A stretch of DNA of 36,602 nucleotides from Candidatus Afararchaeum irisae (GCA_034190545.1 JAXIOF010000101.1:1-36602); one strand, 5' to 3'. Counted from the stretch's first letter, positions 6,754 through 14,465 are shown. Notes: generated from the letters alone by a model not told the origin. Translations and numbers: made by a program.

Positions 6754-7533
6754 ATGATACCCGGAACCGAGATGGAGAGACTGTGTGAGGAGGTCGGCGA
6801 CGCCGTCGAGTCGAGCGTCTCGAAGATAGACGGTGAGAGAGCCGACGAGGTCGTCGGAACCGGAGCCGACGGAACCCCGACGAAGTACATAGACAGGACT
6901 GCGGAGGACGCCGCACTCGAAGTCTTAGAGGAGTACGGCGACCTCAGGGTCATAAGCGAGGAGGTCGGCGAGGTCGTCTACGGAGACCCCGAGTTCACTG
7001 TCGTACTTGACCCCGTCGACGGAACCTACAACGCCTCCGTCGGAATACCTCTCTATACCGTCTCGGTCTGTATCGCCGACGGAAGAACTACACAGGACGC
7101 CGAGTACGGCTACGTCAGAGAGCTCAGATGTGACGAGCGTTTCACAGCGCGGAGAGGAGAAGGAGCCTACTTAGACGGCGAGAGGATAGAGATGTCAGAC
7201 GACACGGATCTACACAGAATGAGCGTTGGCATATACAACACACACAGAGTCGACGTATCGAACTTCAAACGTCTCAGGGTCTTGGGATCGGCGAGTCTCG
7301 AGATGTCGTACGCCGCCGCAGACCGTCTCGACGCTTTCATGGATCTACGTTCGAAGCTACGTGTCGTAGACTTCGCCGCCTCGAAGCTCATAGTCGAGGA
7401 GGCGGGGGGTGTAGTCACCGACTCCGACGGCGGCGAGATAGAGATGCGCTTACGTCCCGACGAGTGCTCCGACGTCGTCGCGTCGACTCCGGAGATACAT
7501 CCCGAAGTCCTCGACGAGGTGACCGACGGATGA
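6754..7533 (+). CDS. suhB: Inositol-monophosphatase-family phosphatase (IMPase/FBPase/NADP phosphatase)
   Basis: A 259-residue metal-dependent sugar-phosphatase fold. Metal ligands are visible: SEE (E69/E70), DPVDGT (D86, D89) and VVDFAAS (D206). Archaeal members hydrolyse inositol-1-phosphate, fructose-1,6-bisphosphate and sometimes NADP. Its stop overlaps the nadK start (ATGA). In Methanocaldococcus jannaschii the two activities are fused in MJ0917, a bifunctional NADP phosphatase/NAD kinase. That makes NADP phosphatase a realistic role here, with FBPase as the main alternative. The family is firm, the physiological substrate is not. Confidence 0.8.
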   Translation: MIPGTEMERLCEEVGDAVESSVSKIDGERADEVVGTGADGTPTKYIDRTAEDAALEVLEEYGDLRVISEEVGEVVYGDPEFTVVLDPVDGTYNASVGIPLYTVSVCIADGRTTQDAEYGYVRELRCDERFTARRGEGAYLDGERIEMSDDTDLHRMSVGIYNTHRVDVSNFKRLRVLGSASLEMSYAAADRLDAFMDLRSKLRVVDFAASKLIVEEAGGVVTDSDGGEIEMRLRPDECSDVVASTPEIHPEVLDEVTDG

Positions 7534-8375
7534 GGATAGGCATTGTCTCACACTACGTACGTGACTCCGACGGCGACACTGCGAAGGAACGTGTCGATCT
7601 ATCGGAGGAGGTCGTGACACGTATAGCCGAGTTCCTCGACGGGGAGGGGATCGAGTACACCTTTAACAAGGGAACCGGACGCGCGCTCGGATCGGAGGAC
7701 GCAGTCGCGATAGACCAGATGGACGCCGACGTCATAGTAACTGTCGGAGGCGACGGCACTATACTCAGAACCATAAGACAGCTACGTGATCCCGTCCCCG
7801 TTCTCGGGATCAACACGGGACGTGTCGGCTTCCTCGCCCACGTCGACCCCACCGACGCAGTCGAAGCAGTCGCCGAGGTTCTCGAAGGCTTCGAGACCGA
7901 GAGCCGTGCACGTCTCGGGATAGAGCTAAACGGAACTAAGCTACCTCCGGGACTCAACGAGACCGTGATAGTCACGTCACGTCCCGCGAAGATAATGGAG
8001 TTCGACGTCTACCACGCGGGTGAACACGTCGAGTCGGTGAGATCCGACGGCATAGTCGCGGCGACACCGACGGGGTCGACCGCCTACTCGATGAGTGCGG
8101 GTGGTCCCCTCGTAGATCCGAGCGTCGAGGCTTTCCTCGTCGTACCTCTCGCTCCGTTCCGTATGAACACCGTACCGTGGGTTCTCGACTCGGAGGACGA
8201 GACTGTGATAGAGCCCAGGAGAGCCGAGAGGGAGGGCGCAGTAGTCATAGATGGATCACATATCACCAACATTGAGCCTGGAGACGAGATACGGTTTACG
8301 CGAGCCGAGAAGGACGCTCTCTTCGTCAAGACTGAGAAGACCTTCTTCGACAACGTGAGGGAGAAGCTTCTGTAA
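7530..8375 (+). CDS. nadK: NAD kinase
   Basis: A 281-residue NAD kinase, which phosphorylates NAD to NADP with ATP or polyphosphate. The diagnostic GGDGT motif is at 73-77 and is followed by GINTGRVGFLA and ATPTGSTAYSMSAGGP, both canonical. The start is the ATG at 7530, which overlaps the upstream stop by four bases (ATGA). A longer in-frame start at 7464 would add 22 Arg-rich residues inside the previous gene and is rejected. Translational coupling to the phosphatase gene suggests balanced synthesis of opposing NADP-making and possibly NADP-degrading enzymes. Confidence 0.93.
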   Translation: MRIGIVSHYVRDSDGDTAKERVDLSEEVVTRIAEFLDGEGIEYTFNKGTGRALGSEDAVAIDQMDADVIVTVGGDGTILRTIRQLRDPVPVLGINTGRVGFLAHVDPTDAVEAVAEVLEGFETESRARLGIELNGTKLPPGLNETVIVTSRPAKIMEFDVYHAGEHVESVRSDGIVAATPTGSTAYSMSAGGPLVDPSVEAFLVVPLAPFRMNTVPWVLDSEDETVIEPRRAEREGAVVIDGSHITNIEPGDEIRFTRAEKDALFVKTEKTFFDNVREKLL

Positions 8376-8385
8376 ACTACCTCAC

Positions 8386-8429
8386 CCCAACAACCGCAAG
8401 ACTGTTACTGTAAGCACGGCTATGTTGGG
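8386..8429 (+). other. 7-bp inverted repeat before the glyoxalase-like gene
   Basis: CCCAACA (8386-8392) and TGTTGGG (8423-8429) are perfect complements separated by 30 bases. The right arm ends two bases before the ATG at 8432. If transcribed it could form a hairpin that occludes the start; it could also be chance. No convincing TATA element was seen here. Confidence 0.3.
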
Positions 8430-8431
8430 AC

Positions 8432-8845
8432 ATGGTAGGAGGCTACATCGACCACACGATGATAAGGGTTGAGGACAGGGAAGAGAGCATCGAGTGGTAC
8501 CGTGAGATGCTCGACTGGGTCGTCCACAGGGAGGTCAACGCCGACGGATTCGACCTAATATTCATGGGTCCTGAGGACGTCGACGACGACCAGCATCTCA
8601 TAGAGATGACTTACAACCACCCCGACCCCGAGACGGGAGAGAAACAGACTTACGACTTCGGAGACGCGTGGGGGCATTTCGCCATAGCGGTTGACGACGT
8701 CTACGAGGCTTACGACGAGCTCATGGAACGCGGCGTCGACGACTACCGTGACCCCGATTCGTGTGGCGGCTCTTACGCCTTCGTCAAGGATCCAGACGGA
8801 CACGAGATAGAGCTAGTCGAGAGGGACGTCGAAGACCCCTTCTAA
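8432..8845 (+). CDS. VOC-superfamily protein, glyoxalase I-like
   Basis: A 137-residue protein with two beta-alpha-beta-beta-beta modules. The four metal ligands of glyoxalase I are in register: H8 (IDHTM), E58 (LIEM), H82 (WGHFAIAV) and E127 (HEIELVE). It would isomerise a methylglyoxal-thiol adduct. Haloarchaea lack glutathione, so the thiol partner would differ, probably gamma-glutamylcysteine (inference). The following regulator gene starts seven bases after the stop, so the two are probably co-transcribed. A related dioxygenase or epimerase activity in the same superfamily is possible. Confidence 0.78.
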   Translation: MVGGYIDHTMIRVEDREESIEWYREMLDWVVHREVNADGFDLIFMGPEDVDDDQHLIEMTYNHPDPETGEKQTYDFGDAWGHFAIAVDDVYEAYDELMERGVDDYRDPDSCGGSYAFVKDPDGHEIELVERDVEDPF

Positions 8846-8851
8846 TCCAAG

Positions 8852-9214
8852 ATGAAGATGACCGACGAAGACAACCAACTCAGCGCCGACGAGAGGAGGG
8901 TGTTACGACACATAGAAGACGAGGGCGAAGCCTATCAGAGTCAGATCTGGAAGGAGCTCGATATCAGCAGCAAGAAGGCGAGCCGTATAGTCTCAAAGCT
9001 CGCCGACGCGGGTCTCGTCGAGCGCGAGGAGGCGGTCTACGAGGGCAACAGGACTTACGTCGTGAGACCCGTGCGTCAGAGCCTTGACTACTCGCTCCTG
9101 ATGGCGGGCGACATGATCTCGCCCTTCATAGGAACCGAGGAAGAGGTCGACCCGATAAGCTCAGACGCCTTCACACAGTGGATACTCGAACTCAGCCACG
9201 AGGAGGCTGGATAA
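8852..9214 (+). CDS. Winged-helix transcriptional regulator (MarR/IclR-like)
   Basis: A 120-residue protein. Residues 10-72 form a winged helix: LSADERRVLRHIEDEG, QSQIWKELDISSKKASRIVSKLADAGLVERE, then a YEGNRTYVV wing. The C-terminal 45 residues (MAGDMISPFIG...) are not recognised and may be a dimerisation or ligand-binding tail. It resembles haloarchaeal HTH proteins of the COG2512 type. It lies between a glyoxalase-like gene and a small membrane zinc-ribbon protein, each separated by six bases, so the trio is likely one operon. Target genes are unknown. Confidence 0.72.
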   Translation: MKMTDEDNQLSADERRVLRHIEDEGEAYQSQIWKELDISSKKASRIVSKLADAGLVEREEAVYEGNRTYVVRPVRQSLDYSLLMAGDMISPFIGTEEEVDPISSDAFTQWILELSHEEAG

Positions 9215-9220
9215 ATAAGT

Positions 9221-9514
9221 ATGTTCGGCATTGAACAGCTACCACAGGCTACGTCTCCCTACTCTATACTCATCTTCAGCACAGCCGTCTTCATGGGTCT
9301 CGCACTCATACAGCTTCTGAGAGGCTGGATGACACGACGCCGTGCGGAGGATGAGGCGGTTGAGACCGAGTGGGGAAGCATGGCTCCGTGTCCCGAGTGT
9401 GACGAGATGACCGAGGCACAGTACAGGTACTGCAGGAACTGTGCGTCCGACACCGGAACCGAGTACACCGACGACCCCGGCGTAGACGGCTCCGACAGCA
9501 GCAGCATGCTTTAG
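9221..9514 (+). CDS. Small membrane protein with a zinc ribbon
   Basis: A 97-residue protein. One hydrophobic helix spans about 13-35 (YSILIFSTAVFMGLALIQLL), followed by a basic patch (RRRAED). A cytosolic zinc ribbon follows, with CPEC (66-69) and CRNC (80-83), and then an acidic Ser/Asp tail. I recognise the architecture, a membrane-anchored zinc ribbon common in haloarchaea, but not a specific function. It is tightly spaced after the winged-helix gene, and the helix-plus-ribbon design suggests an accessory or assembly role. Confidence 0.6.
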   Translation: MFGIEQLPQATSPYSILIFSTAVFMGLALIQLLRGWMTRRRAEDEAVETEWGSMAPCPECDEMTEAQYRYCRNCASDTGTEYTDDPGVDGSDSSSML

Positions 9515-9528
9515 TTTAGATTATCGGT

Positions 9529-9768
9529 CTACTCTTCGGTTCGGCTCTGTCTTCTCTTTCTCCTCATCGCCTCCTCCTTCACACGTTTTAATACGACGAC
9601 CCCCCAGATCACGAGGACTACTCCGACGACGGGGAGGACACTCGCTGCCTTAGTAGCAGTAGAAAGGGGTGTCGATGGATTGCTCAACAGACCTCCTAAG
9701 ACTAGTAGGACGAGTCCGCCTAACACGAGATACAGCCCTTTTCTTCTCTCCGACTCTATGTCCTCCAT
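9529..9768 (-). CDS. Small two-helix membrane protein
   Basis: A 79-residue protein converging on the zinc-ribbon gene. It has two hydrophobic helices (about 11-28 and 43-60) joined by a short Ser/Thr loop, and a very basic C-terminus (MRRKRRQSR) that predicts an inside location for both ends. I do not recognise the family. Coding is supported by composition and by an isolated position with its own likely promoter: an AT-rich CTTTTTTGTTA stretch on the reverse strand about 25 bases before the start. Function unknown. Confidence 0.5.
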   Translation of the reverse strand: MEDIESERRKGLYLVLGGLVLLVLGGLLSNPSTPLSTATKAASVLPVVGVVLVIWGVVVLKRVKEEAMRRKRRQSRTEE

Positions 9769-9865
9769 GAAAGTAGAGTTGGTCTCGGCGTAACAAAAAG
9801 GGTTCCCCCTCGGGCGTCAGTAGTTTTTTTAAACTTTCAGCCGTTTTTACTAGGTAGGCGATAAA
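9769..9865. promoter_or_regulatory. Divergent promoter region
   Basis: The segment holds a T-rich TTTTTTTAAAC tract (9824-9834) that could serve as the rightward TATA region, and on the other strand a CTTTTTTGTTA stretch (about 9792-9802). A GCGATAAA sequence precedes the rightward ATG. No palindrome of note. Confidence 0.3.
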
Positions 9866-10045
9866 ATGGGGATGGGCTCCTACGATGAGAGCGAACAGCA
9901 GAAACACGAGGGAAAGGTCGACGAGAACGTCGGGGAGAACGACCAGATAACTACTGAGTCTTACGATGGGGACGTCTCGTACGAGACTCCCGAGGCGGAC
10001 GAGCTTCTGGAGAGGTTCAAGAACGACGTACAGGACGAAGAGTAG
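9866..10045 (+). CDS. DUF5786-like small haloarchaeal protein
   Basis: A 59-residue acidic protein starting MGMGSYDESEQQ and ending ELLERFKNDVQDEE. The MGSYDE start, a central Asp-Gly-X-Val-X-Tyr motif (YDGDVSYET) and a C-terminal helix with LLERF match my memory of the DUF5786 family, short proteins found across haloarchaea. Function is unknown. It lies alone between a divergent small membrane protein and the ABC exporter genes. Confidence 0.65.
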   Translation: MGMGSYDESEQQKHEGKVDENVGENDQITTESYDGDVSYETPEADELLERFKNDVQDEE

Positions 10046-10078
10046 AATAGACGTATCTTCTCTTCACAGCTTAATTCA

Positions 10079-10114
10079 GCAGGCTTAATCCTGCGAGCGA
10101 CGTATCTCGTGTAG
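10079..10114 (+). promoter_or_regulatory. Leaderless promoter with operator-like palindrome over the TATA box
   Basis: GCAGG (10079-10083) and CCTGC (10090-10094) form a perfect inverted repeat around CTTAAT (10084-10089), the likely TATA element 26-31 bases before the ATG at 10115. A dimeric regulator bound here would block TBP, so repression is the natural reading. The geometry is seen directly; the regulator is unknown. Confidence 0.45.
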
Positions 10115-11071
10115 ATGCCTCTTGCTATAGAGACTGAAGGTCTGGAGAAGGAGTACGGCGACCTCAAGGCACTTGAGGGCGTCGACATAGAGGTCGAGGA
10201 CGGCGAGTTCTTCGGTCTTCTGGGACCCAACGGCGCGGGGAAGACCACTTTCATCAACATACTCGTCGGACTCGTCAAGAAGAGCCGCGGTGAGGCGAGG
10301 GTCTTCGGCTACGACGTTGAGGACGACTACCAGAAGGTGCGTGACATAGTGGGTATCGCGCCCCAGGAGTTCAACGTCGACCGTTTCTTCTCGATACAGG
10401 AAGTTCTCGAACACAAGGCGGGATACCACGGTGTCGCGAGCGACGAGGCGACGAGGAGGGCGGAGAAGGCTCTCCGAACCGTCGGGATATACGACAAACG
10501 TGACACGAGGTTCGACTGGCTCTCGGGGGGTATGAAGAGGAGGTTCATGCTCGCACGTGCGATGGTCACCGATCCCGACCTCCTCATACTCGACGAGCCC
10601 ACCGCGGGGGTCGACGTACAGCTAAGACACGACCTCTGGGACATAATACGTGAGATGAATCAGGACGGTACGACTATACTCCTCACGACCCATTACATAG
10701 AGGAGGCGGAACGTCTCTGTGAGCGCGTCGCGATACTCGATGAGGGCGAGAAGATAGAGGTCGCGAGCCCCGACGATCTCACCGACAGAGGGGTCGACAG
10801 GCTGAGGTTCAGGCTCAGGGAGACGCCCGAAGAGGCTCCGTCGGTCTGCCGTGACAATCCCCAAGTCGTCGGAACAGAGCTACGTGACGGCGAGGTCGTC
10901 GTCGAGTCGGACTGCTGTGGCGAGGTTGCCCCCGAGGTCATAAAGGAACTCGAATCAGAGGGACACGAGATACTCGACATGGAGATGTCACGGACTTCTC
11001 TCGAAGAGATATTCGTCGACATGACTAGGGAGGAGACAGACTCCGAAGCAGAAGCCGAGGGGAGGTGTTAG
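10115..11071 (+). CDS. ABC-2 type exporter, ATP-binding protein
   Basis: A 318-residue ATPase. Walker A GPNGAGKTT is at 37-45, the Q-loop at Q84, signature LSGGM at 136-140, Walker B LLILDEP at 156-162 and the switch histidine at H193 (TTHYIEE). The C-terminal 90 residues contain CRD and CCGE cysteine clusters and a regulatory domain of the DrrA/CcmA-type. It energises the permease encoded one base downstream. Substrate is unknown; relatives export drugs, lipids or polysaccharides (YadG/DrrA-like). The TATA-overlapping palindrome upstream suggests regulated expression. Confidence 0.9.
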   Translation: MPLAIETEGLEKEYGDLKALEGVDIEVEDGEFFGLLGPNGAGKTTFINILVGLVKKSRGEARVFGYDVEDDYQKVRDIVGIAPQEFNVDRFFSIQEVLEHKAGYHGVASDEATRRAEKALRTVGIYDKRDTRFDWLSGGMKRRFMLARAMVTDPDLLILDEPTAGVDVQLRHDLWDIIREMNQDGTTILLTTHYIEEAERLCERVAILDEGEKIEVASPDDLTDRGVDRLRFRLRETPEEAPSVCRDNPQVVGTELRDGEVVVESDCCGEVAPEVIKELESEGHEILDMEMSRTSLEEIFVDMTREETDSEAEAEGRC

Positions 11072-11072
11072 A

Positions 11073-11840
11073 GTGTCTGTAGCATCTAGGGGGTTCGTGA
11101 CACTCCTGAGACGCGAGACGATGAGATATCTCAGGAGACCCCGGAACACGTTCGTGCCGCCTCTCATCACCAACATACTCTACTTCTCAGTCTTCGGAGT
11201 CATACTCGGAGGACGCATAGACGAGATACAGGGCTTCTCGTACATACTCTTCATTCTCCCGGGTCTGATAGTCCTCGGCATGATCTCGAACTCGTTCGAG
11301 AACTCGTCTTTCTCAATCTTCCACGGCAGATGGAACGAGTACATACACGAGGTCATAACCTCGCCTCTCTCCTATACGGAGATGGTTCTCGCCTACATAC
11401 TTTCGAGCGCGTTGAGGGGCGTCCTGATAGGAATCCTGATCGGTATCGTCGGAGCCTTCTTCACACCCGTTAGCTTCGCGCATCCCGTCTACATCGTCGG
11501 CTTCATCTGCGTAATCTCACTCCTCTTCGCGTCGCTCGGCGTGATAGGAGGACTCTGGGCGGAGGACTTCGACTACCTCACCGTGATGAACCAGTTCATA
11601 GTCCGTCCCCTCGTCTTCTTCGGCGGAGTCTTCTACTCGTTAGAGATACTCCCGTCGCCGTGGGACACAGTCTCTCTCCTCAACCCGATGGTCTACATGG
11701 TCAACGGTCTGCGTTACGGAATGATAGGCTACTCCGACGTCGATCCCAACGCCGCCTTCGTCGTACTCTCGGTACTCACCGCTGTCGTAATAGGCGTCGA
11801 CGTCTACCTCTTCAGAAGAGGCTACGGATTCACGGAGTGA
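11073..11840 (+). CDS. ABC-2 type exporter, permease
   Basis: A 255-residue membrane protein with about six hydrophobic segments and the ABC-2 core features: an amphipathic N-terminus (LLRRETMRYLRRPR), an early EITSPL-like coupling region (YIHEVITSPLSYTEMVLAYI), and the late LNPMVYMVNGLRYGMIG motif typical of YadH/NodJ-type permeases. The GTG start at 11073 lies one base after the ATPase stop, so the two are translationally coupled. With the ATPase it would form a dimer-of-dimers exporter. Cargo cannot be deduced. Confidence 0.88.
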   Translation: MSVASRGFVTLLRRETMRYLRRPRNTFVPPLITNILYFSVFGVILGGRIDEIQGFSYILFILPGLIVLGMISNSFENSSFSIFHGRWNEYIHEVITSPLSYTEMVLAYILSSALRGVLIGILIGIVGAFFTPVSFAHPVYIVGFICVISLLFASLGVIGGLWAEDFDYLTVMNQFIVRPLVFFGGVFYSLEILPSPWDTVSLLNPMVYMVNGLRYGMIGYSDVDPNAAFVVLSVLTAVVIGVDVYLFRRGYGFTE

Positions 11841-11855
11841 GGGTAAAGAGTGGAG

Positions 11856-11877
11856 AAGAGTAGAACTCCTGACTCTT
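11856..11877. terminator. Small inverted repeat between converging genes
   Basis: AAGAGT (11856-11861) and ACTCTT (11872-11877) are complementary around a 10-base loop, in the 39-base gap between converging stop codons. It could be a bidirectional terminator or RNA 3' end structure; the stem is short and chance is possible. Confidence 0.3.
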
Positions 11878-11879
11878 AC

Positions 11880-13259
11880 TTACTCAACCAGACTCTCGCC
11901 GTCGATCTCATCGGGCGCGTCTATATCCATCAGGTCGAGGACAGTCGGAGCCACATCGGTAATTGAGGCGTCGTCGGCGTCTATCTCGACTTCGTCGTCG
12001 GTGTCGACTATCAGAGTAGCGTCGTCGAATGTGTGCATTCCGTTCCTCTCGCCCTTCTTGTAGACGGGCTTGTCGGGACCGAAAGACGCCTTGAGGTCGT
12101 ATCCTCGGTTGGGGACACAGACGACATCGGGTGTTATACCGAACTCGTCGCCGTCGTAGACCTCCTCCCTCACGTATACCTCGTCGATAACCTCGTTACC
12201 GTCGGGGTCTTCGAGGTCTTCGAGCATCCCGACGAGTTGGTCGCGCACCTCGTCGTAGTCGTCTTCTGAGACGCTTCCTCTTGGCTCGCGTCCTTCGAGG
12301 TTTATGTAGAAACGTCCGGGTATCAGGCTGTATGCCTTTGTGTCGTCGGTGATGTTTTCGAGACTCGTCTCGACTTCGCAGTCTCCCTCCTCGGCTTCGA
12401 CGTCGACTGACTGCCATCCCTCGTCACGCAGCCACGCATTCATGTCTATCTCGTGTTCGAGTCGGCAGAAGCCGTGGTCGGCGGCGACTATCATCGACGT
12501 GTCGTCGTCGAGCCTCTCACGGATCTCGCCTATGACCTCGTCGACTCTCTCGTAGAACTCCACGAACTCGTCGCCGAGTTGGTCGCCCTCCTCGTAGTTC
12601 TCCCAGAGGAAATGGTTGACCCTGTCGGTCGCCATGAAGACGTGCCAGAGGAGCGACCAGTCCTCGTTCTCTATGAAGTGGTAGAGAGCCTCGGCGCGTG
12701 CGTCGAGTGTCTCCCTCGCGTTACGTATGAACTCCTCCTTGTCGTCGTGTCCTAAGCTGGCGTCGACGTCTACGCGGTAGTCTATCGACTTGAGGTACTC
12801 GATGACCTCGGGGTCGTTCGAGACCGACTCTATCTCTGGTGTGAGGAAGCCCGAGACCATAGTACCGTCTATCTCCTCGGGCGGGAATGTCACGGGAACG
12901 TTCGAGACGACGCTTCTCCTTCCCGAGTCTCCGACTACGTCCCAGACGCGTTTCGACTTGACGTGTTTTCCGAGGGGTATGTAGGTGTCGTAGGAGCCTC
13001 TCTCGCGTTCCTGAAAGCCGAGAACCCCCGTCTTCCCGGGGTTCGTACCCGTCGTCATCGCAGGCCAGCACGCACTCGACTCTGGGGGAACGACTGCGTT
13101 CATGCTATCGATACCGCCGCCCGAGATACGTTCTATGTTGGGGAGCCTGCCGTCTTCGATGAGATCCTTGAGGAGAGACTTCGGCACACCGTCGATTCCT
13201 ATGAATGCGACCTTCTGACTCTGATCCTCGTCAGACCTGAATCTGTCTAGAAGTCCCAT
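11880..13259 (-). CDS. Alkaline-phosphatase-superfamily phosphodiesterase/pyrophosphatase
   Basis: A 459-residue enzyme of the type I phosphodiesterase/nucleotide pyrophosphatase group. Metal and nucleophile signatures are visible: GIDGVP (D23), PPESSACWPAMTTGTNPGKTG with the nucleophile at S61 or S62, TDRVNHFLW, AADHGF, and GMHTFDD near the C-terminus. Haloarchaeal genomes often carry several such enzymes near glycosylation or nucleotide-sugar genes. No signal peptide is seen, so it is probably cytosolic. Substrate is unknown. It is divergent from a thioesterase gene, with both having TATA elements at leaderless distance. Confidence 0.82.
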   Translation of the reverse strand: MGLLDRFRSDEDQSQKVAFIGIDGVPKSLLKDLIEDGRLPNIERISGGGIDSMNAVVPPESSACWPAMTTGTNPGKTGVLGFQERERGSYDTYIPLGKHVKSKRVWDVVGDSGRRSVVSNVPVTFPPEEIDGTMVSGFLTPEIESVSNDPEVIEYLKSIDYRVDVDASLGHDDKEEFIRNARETLDARAEALYHFIENEDWSLLWHVFMATDRVNHFLWENYEEGDQLGDEFVEFYERVDEVIGEIRERLDDDTSMIVAADHGFCRLEHEIDMNAWLRDEGWQSVDVEAEEGDCEVETSLENITDDTKAYSLIPGRFYINLEGREPRGSVSEDDYDEVRDQLVGMLEDLEDPDGNEVIDEVYVREEVYDGDEFGITPDVVCVPNRGYDLKASFGPDKPVYKKGERNGMHTFDDATLIVDTDDEVEIDADDASITDVAPTVLDLMDIDAPDEIDGESLVE

Positions 13260-13322
13260 AAGCCAACTTCGTACCCCAACATATATCCTTTAACTTTTAT
13301 CCGACGACGACGACTTCGTAGT
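13260..13322. promoter_or_regulatory. Compact divergent leaderless promoters
   Basis: Only 63 bases separate the two starts. Leftward, ATATAT (13281-13286) sits 22-27 bases before the ATG at 13259. Rightward, CTTTAACTTTTAT (13288-13300) sits 23-35 bases before the ATG at 13323. The two TATA regions adjoin, so simultaneous initiation may be mutually exclusive. Confidence 0.45.
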
Positions 13323-13727
13323 ATGCCGAGGAAGTCTTCTATAGACGTCAGATGGGGTGACACCGACGCGGGAGGTCTGATCTACTACCCACAGATCTTC
13401 TCGTTCTTCGTCAAGGCGTTCAACGCCTACTTCGAGCCGATCTCCAACCATCTCATGGAAGAGATGAGAAACGAGGGGATCAAGATACCCACCGTGACCG
13501 CCGACTGTGACTTCTACACTCCTCTCAAGGCGGGAGACACAGCGGTCGTAGAGGCGGAGGTCGTCGAGATGGGTGAGACGTCTCTGAGATTCGAGTTCGA
13601 GGTCACGAGGGACGGCGACGACGTCGCCGACGCCTCCGTCAAACACGTCTTCACCGACAACGACTTTAACTCCGTGAGGATACCCGACGAGGTGAGGGAG
13701 TTTGTCGCCGAGACAGAGGATCTGTGA
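13323..13727 (+). CDS. Hot-dog acyl-CoA thioesterase (4HBT/YbgC type)
   Basis: A 134-residue single hot-dog domain protein. The motif RWGDTDAGGLIYYP (10-23) carries the catalytic Asp of the 4-hydroxybenzoyl-CoA thioesterase family (D15, equivalent to D17 in the Pseudomonas enzyme). The later strands (AVVEAEVVEMGETSLRFEFEVTRDGDDVADASVKHVF) fit the fold. It would hydrolyse an acyl- or aroyl-CoA in the cytosol, as a tetramer. Substrate is not predictable. It is a single gene with its own leaderless promoter. Confidence 0.82.
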   Translation: MPRKSSIDVRWGDTDAGGLIYYPQIFSFFVKAFNAYFEPISNHLMEEMRNEGIKIPTVTADCDFYTPLKAGDTAVVEAEVVEMGETSLRFEFEVTRDGDDVADASVKHVFTDNDFNSVRIPDEVREFVAETEDL

Positions 13728-13783
13728 CTGTAAGTATGAGTAGAACGACAGCCCCAAAGGCTTCGAGTCCGTATCTCACGTAG

Positions 13784-14425
13784 ATGTCGACCAATAAAGA
13801 CAGCACTAGCAAGACAGAGATAGCCCATCTCGTCGCGGCGTGGCTAGCTCTCAGCTTGGCCGTCACGCTTCTTTTCGCCGATCCCCTCTCGTCTCCGTCG
13901 GTGCTCGGAGATCCCCTAGCACTCGGAGTCGTCTTCGGAATCTCTTTCGTCACCGCGGGCGCGGGCTTTCTCCTCCACGAACTCGCACACAAGGTCGTAG
14001 CACAGCGTTACGGCTACTGGGCTGAGTTCCGTGCCGACCCCGAGATGCTCGTGATAGCCGTCGTGAGCGGTGCTATCGGCTTCCTCTTCGCCGCTCCCGG
14101 CGCTGTTCAGATCTACTCGTACGGAAGAAGAAGTATAACCGACCGTGAGAACGGAGTCATATCGGTAGCGGGTCCGGTCACGAACCTGGGACTCTTCGCC
14201 GTCTTCGGTCTCACAACCGCAGTCGCGGGAACCATGGATATCGGGATTGCCGAGCGCGCGGGACGGTTCGGTATGTTCGTAAACGCCTTCCTCGCGGCTT
14301 TCAACATGATACCCTTCGGTCCTCTCGACGGCAGGAAGGTTCTGTCGTGGAACAAGGGCGTCTTCGCGGGAGTCATCGGACTGAGTGTTGTTCTCGTCGT
14401 CTACTCGTCGGGCTTCCTCGGCTGA
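13784..14425 (+). CDS. M50-family intramembrane zinc protease (site-2 protease-like)
   Basis: A 213-residue membrane protein with about five or six hydrophobic helices. The zinc-binding HELAH is at 65-69 in the second helix and the second M50 motif NMIPFGPLDG (174-183, D182 ligand) is in a later helix. No PDZ or CBS domain is present, giving a minimal core form common in haloarchaea. M50 proteases cut transmembrane segments of regulators or signal peptides. The partner substrate is unknown. It is followed at 40 bases by purM, which has its own TATA element, so it is probably monocistronic. Confidence 0.82.
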   Translation: MSTNKDSTSKTEIAHLVAAWLALSLAVTLLFADPLSSPSVLGDPLALGVVFGISFVTAGAGFLLHELAHKVVAQRYGYWAEFRADPEMLVIAVVSGAIGFLFAAPGAVQIYSYGRRSITDRENGVISVAGPVTNLGLFAVFGLTTAVAGTMDIGIAERAGRFGMFVNAFLAAFNMIPFGPLDGRKVLSWNKGVFAGVIGLSVVLVVYSSGFLG

Positions 14426-14436
14426 CAACCATAACC

Positions 14437-14465
14437 GATTTTAGAACTCCTGCCTCAGATGGAAC
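14437..14465 (+). promoter_or_regulatory. Putative leaderless purM promoter
   Basis: GATTTTA (14437-14443) lies 23-29 bases before the ATG at 14466, the spacing expected for a leaderless transcript. An out-of-frame ATG occurs at 14459 but is upstream of the predicted transcript start. Confidence 0.4.

Noticed and set aside
7464-7529. Longer N-terminus for NAD kinase
   Set aside because: 22 Arg-rich residues inside the phosphatase gene; MRIGIVSHYV at 7530 is the typical NadK start.
13916-14428. Leftward open frame opposite the M50 protease
   Set aside because: Antisense shadow; the rightward frame has HELAH and the second M50 motif.
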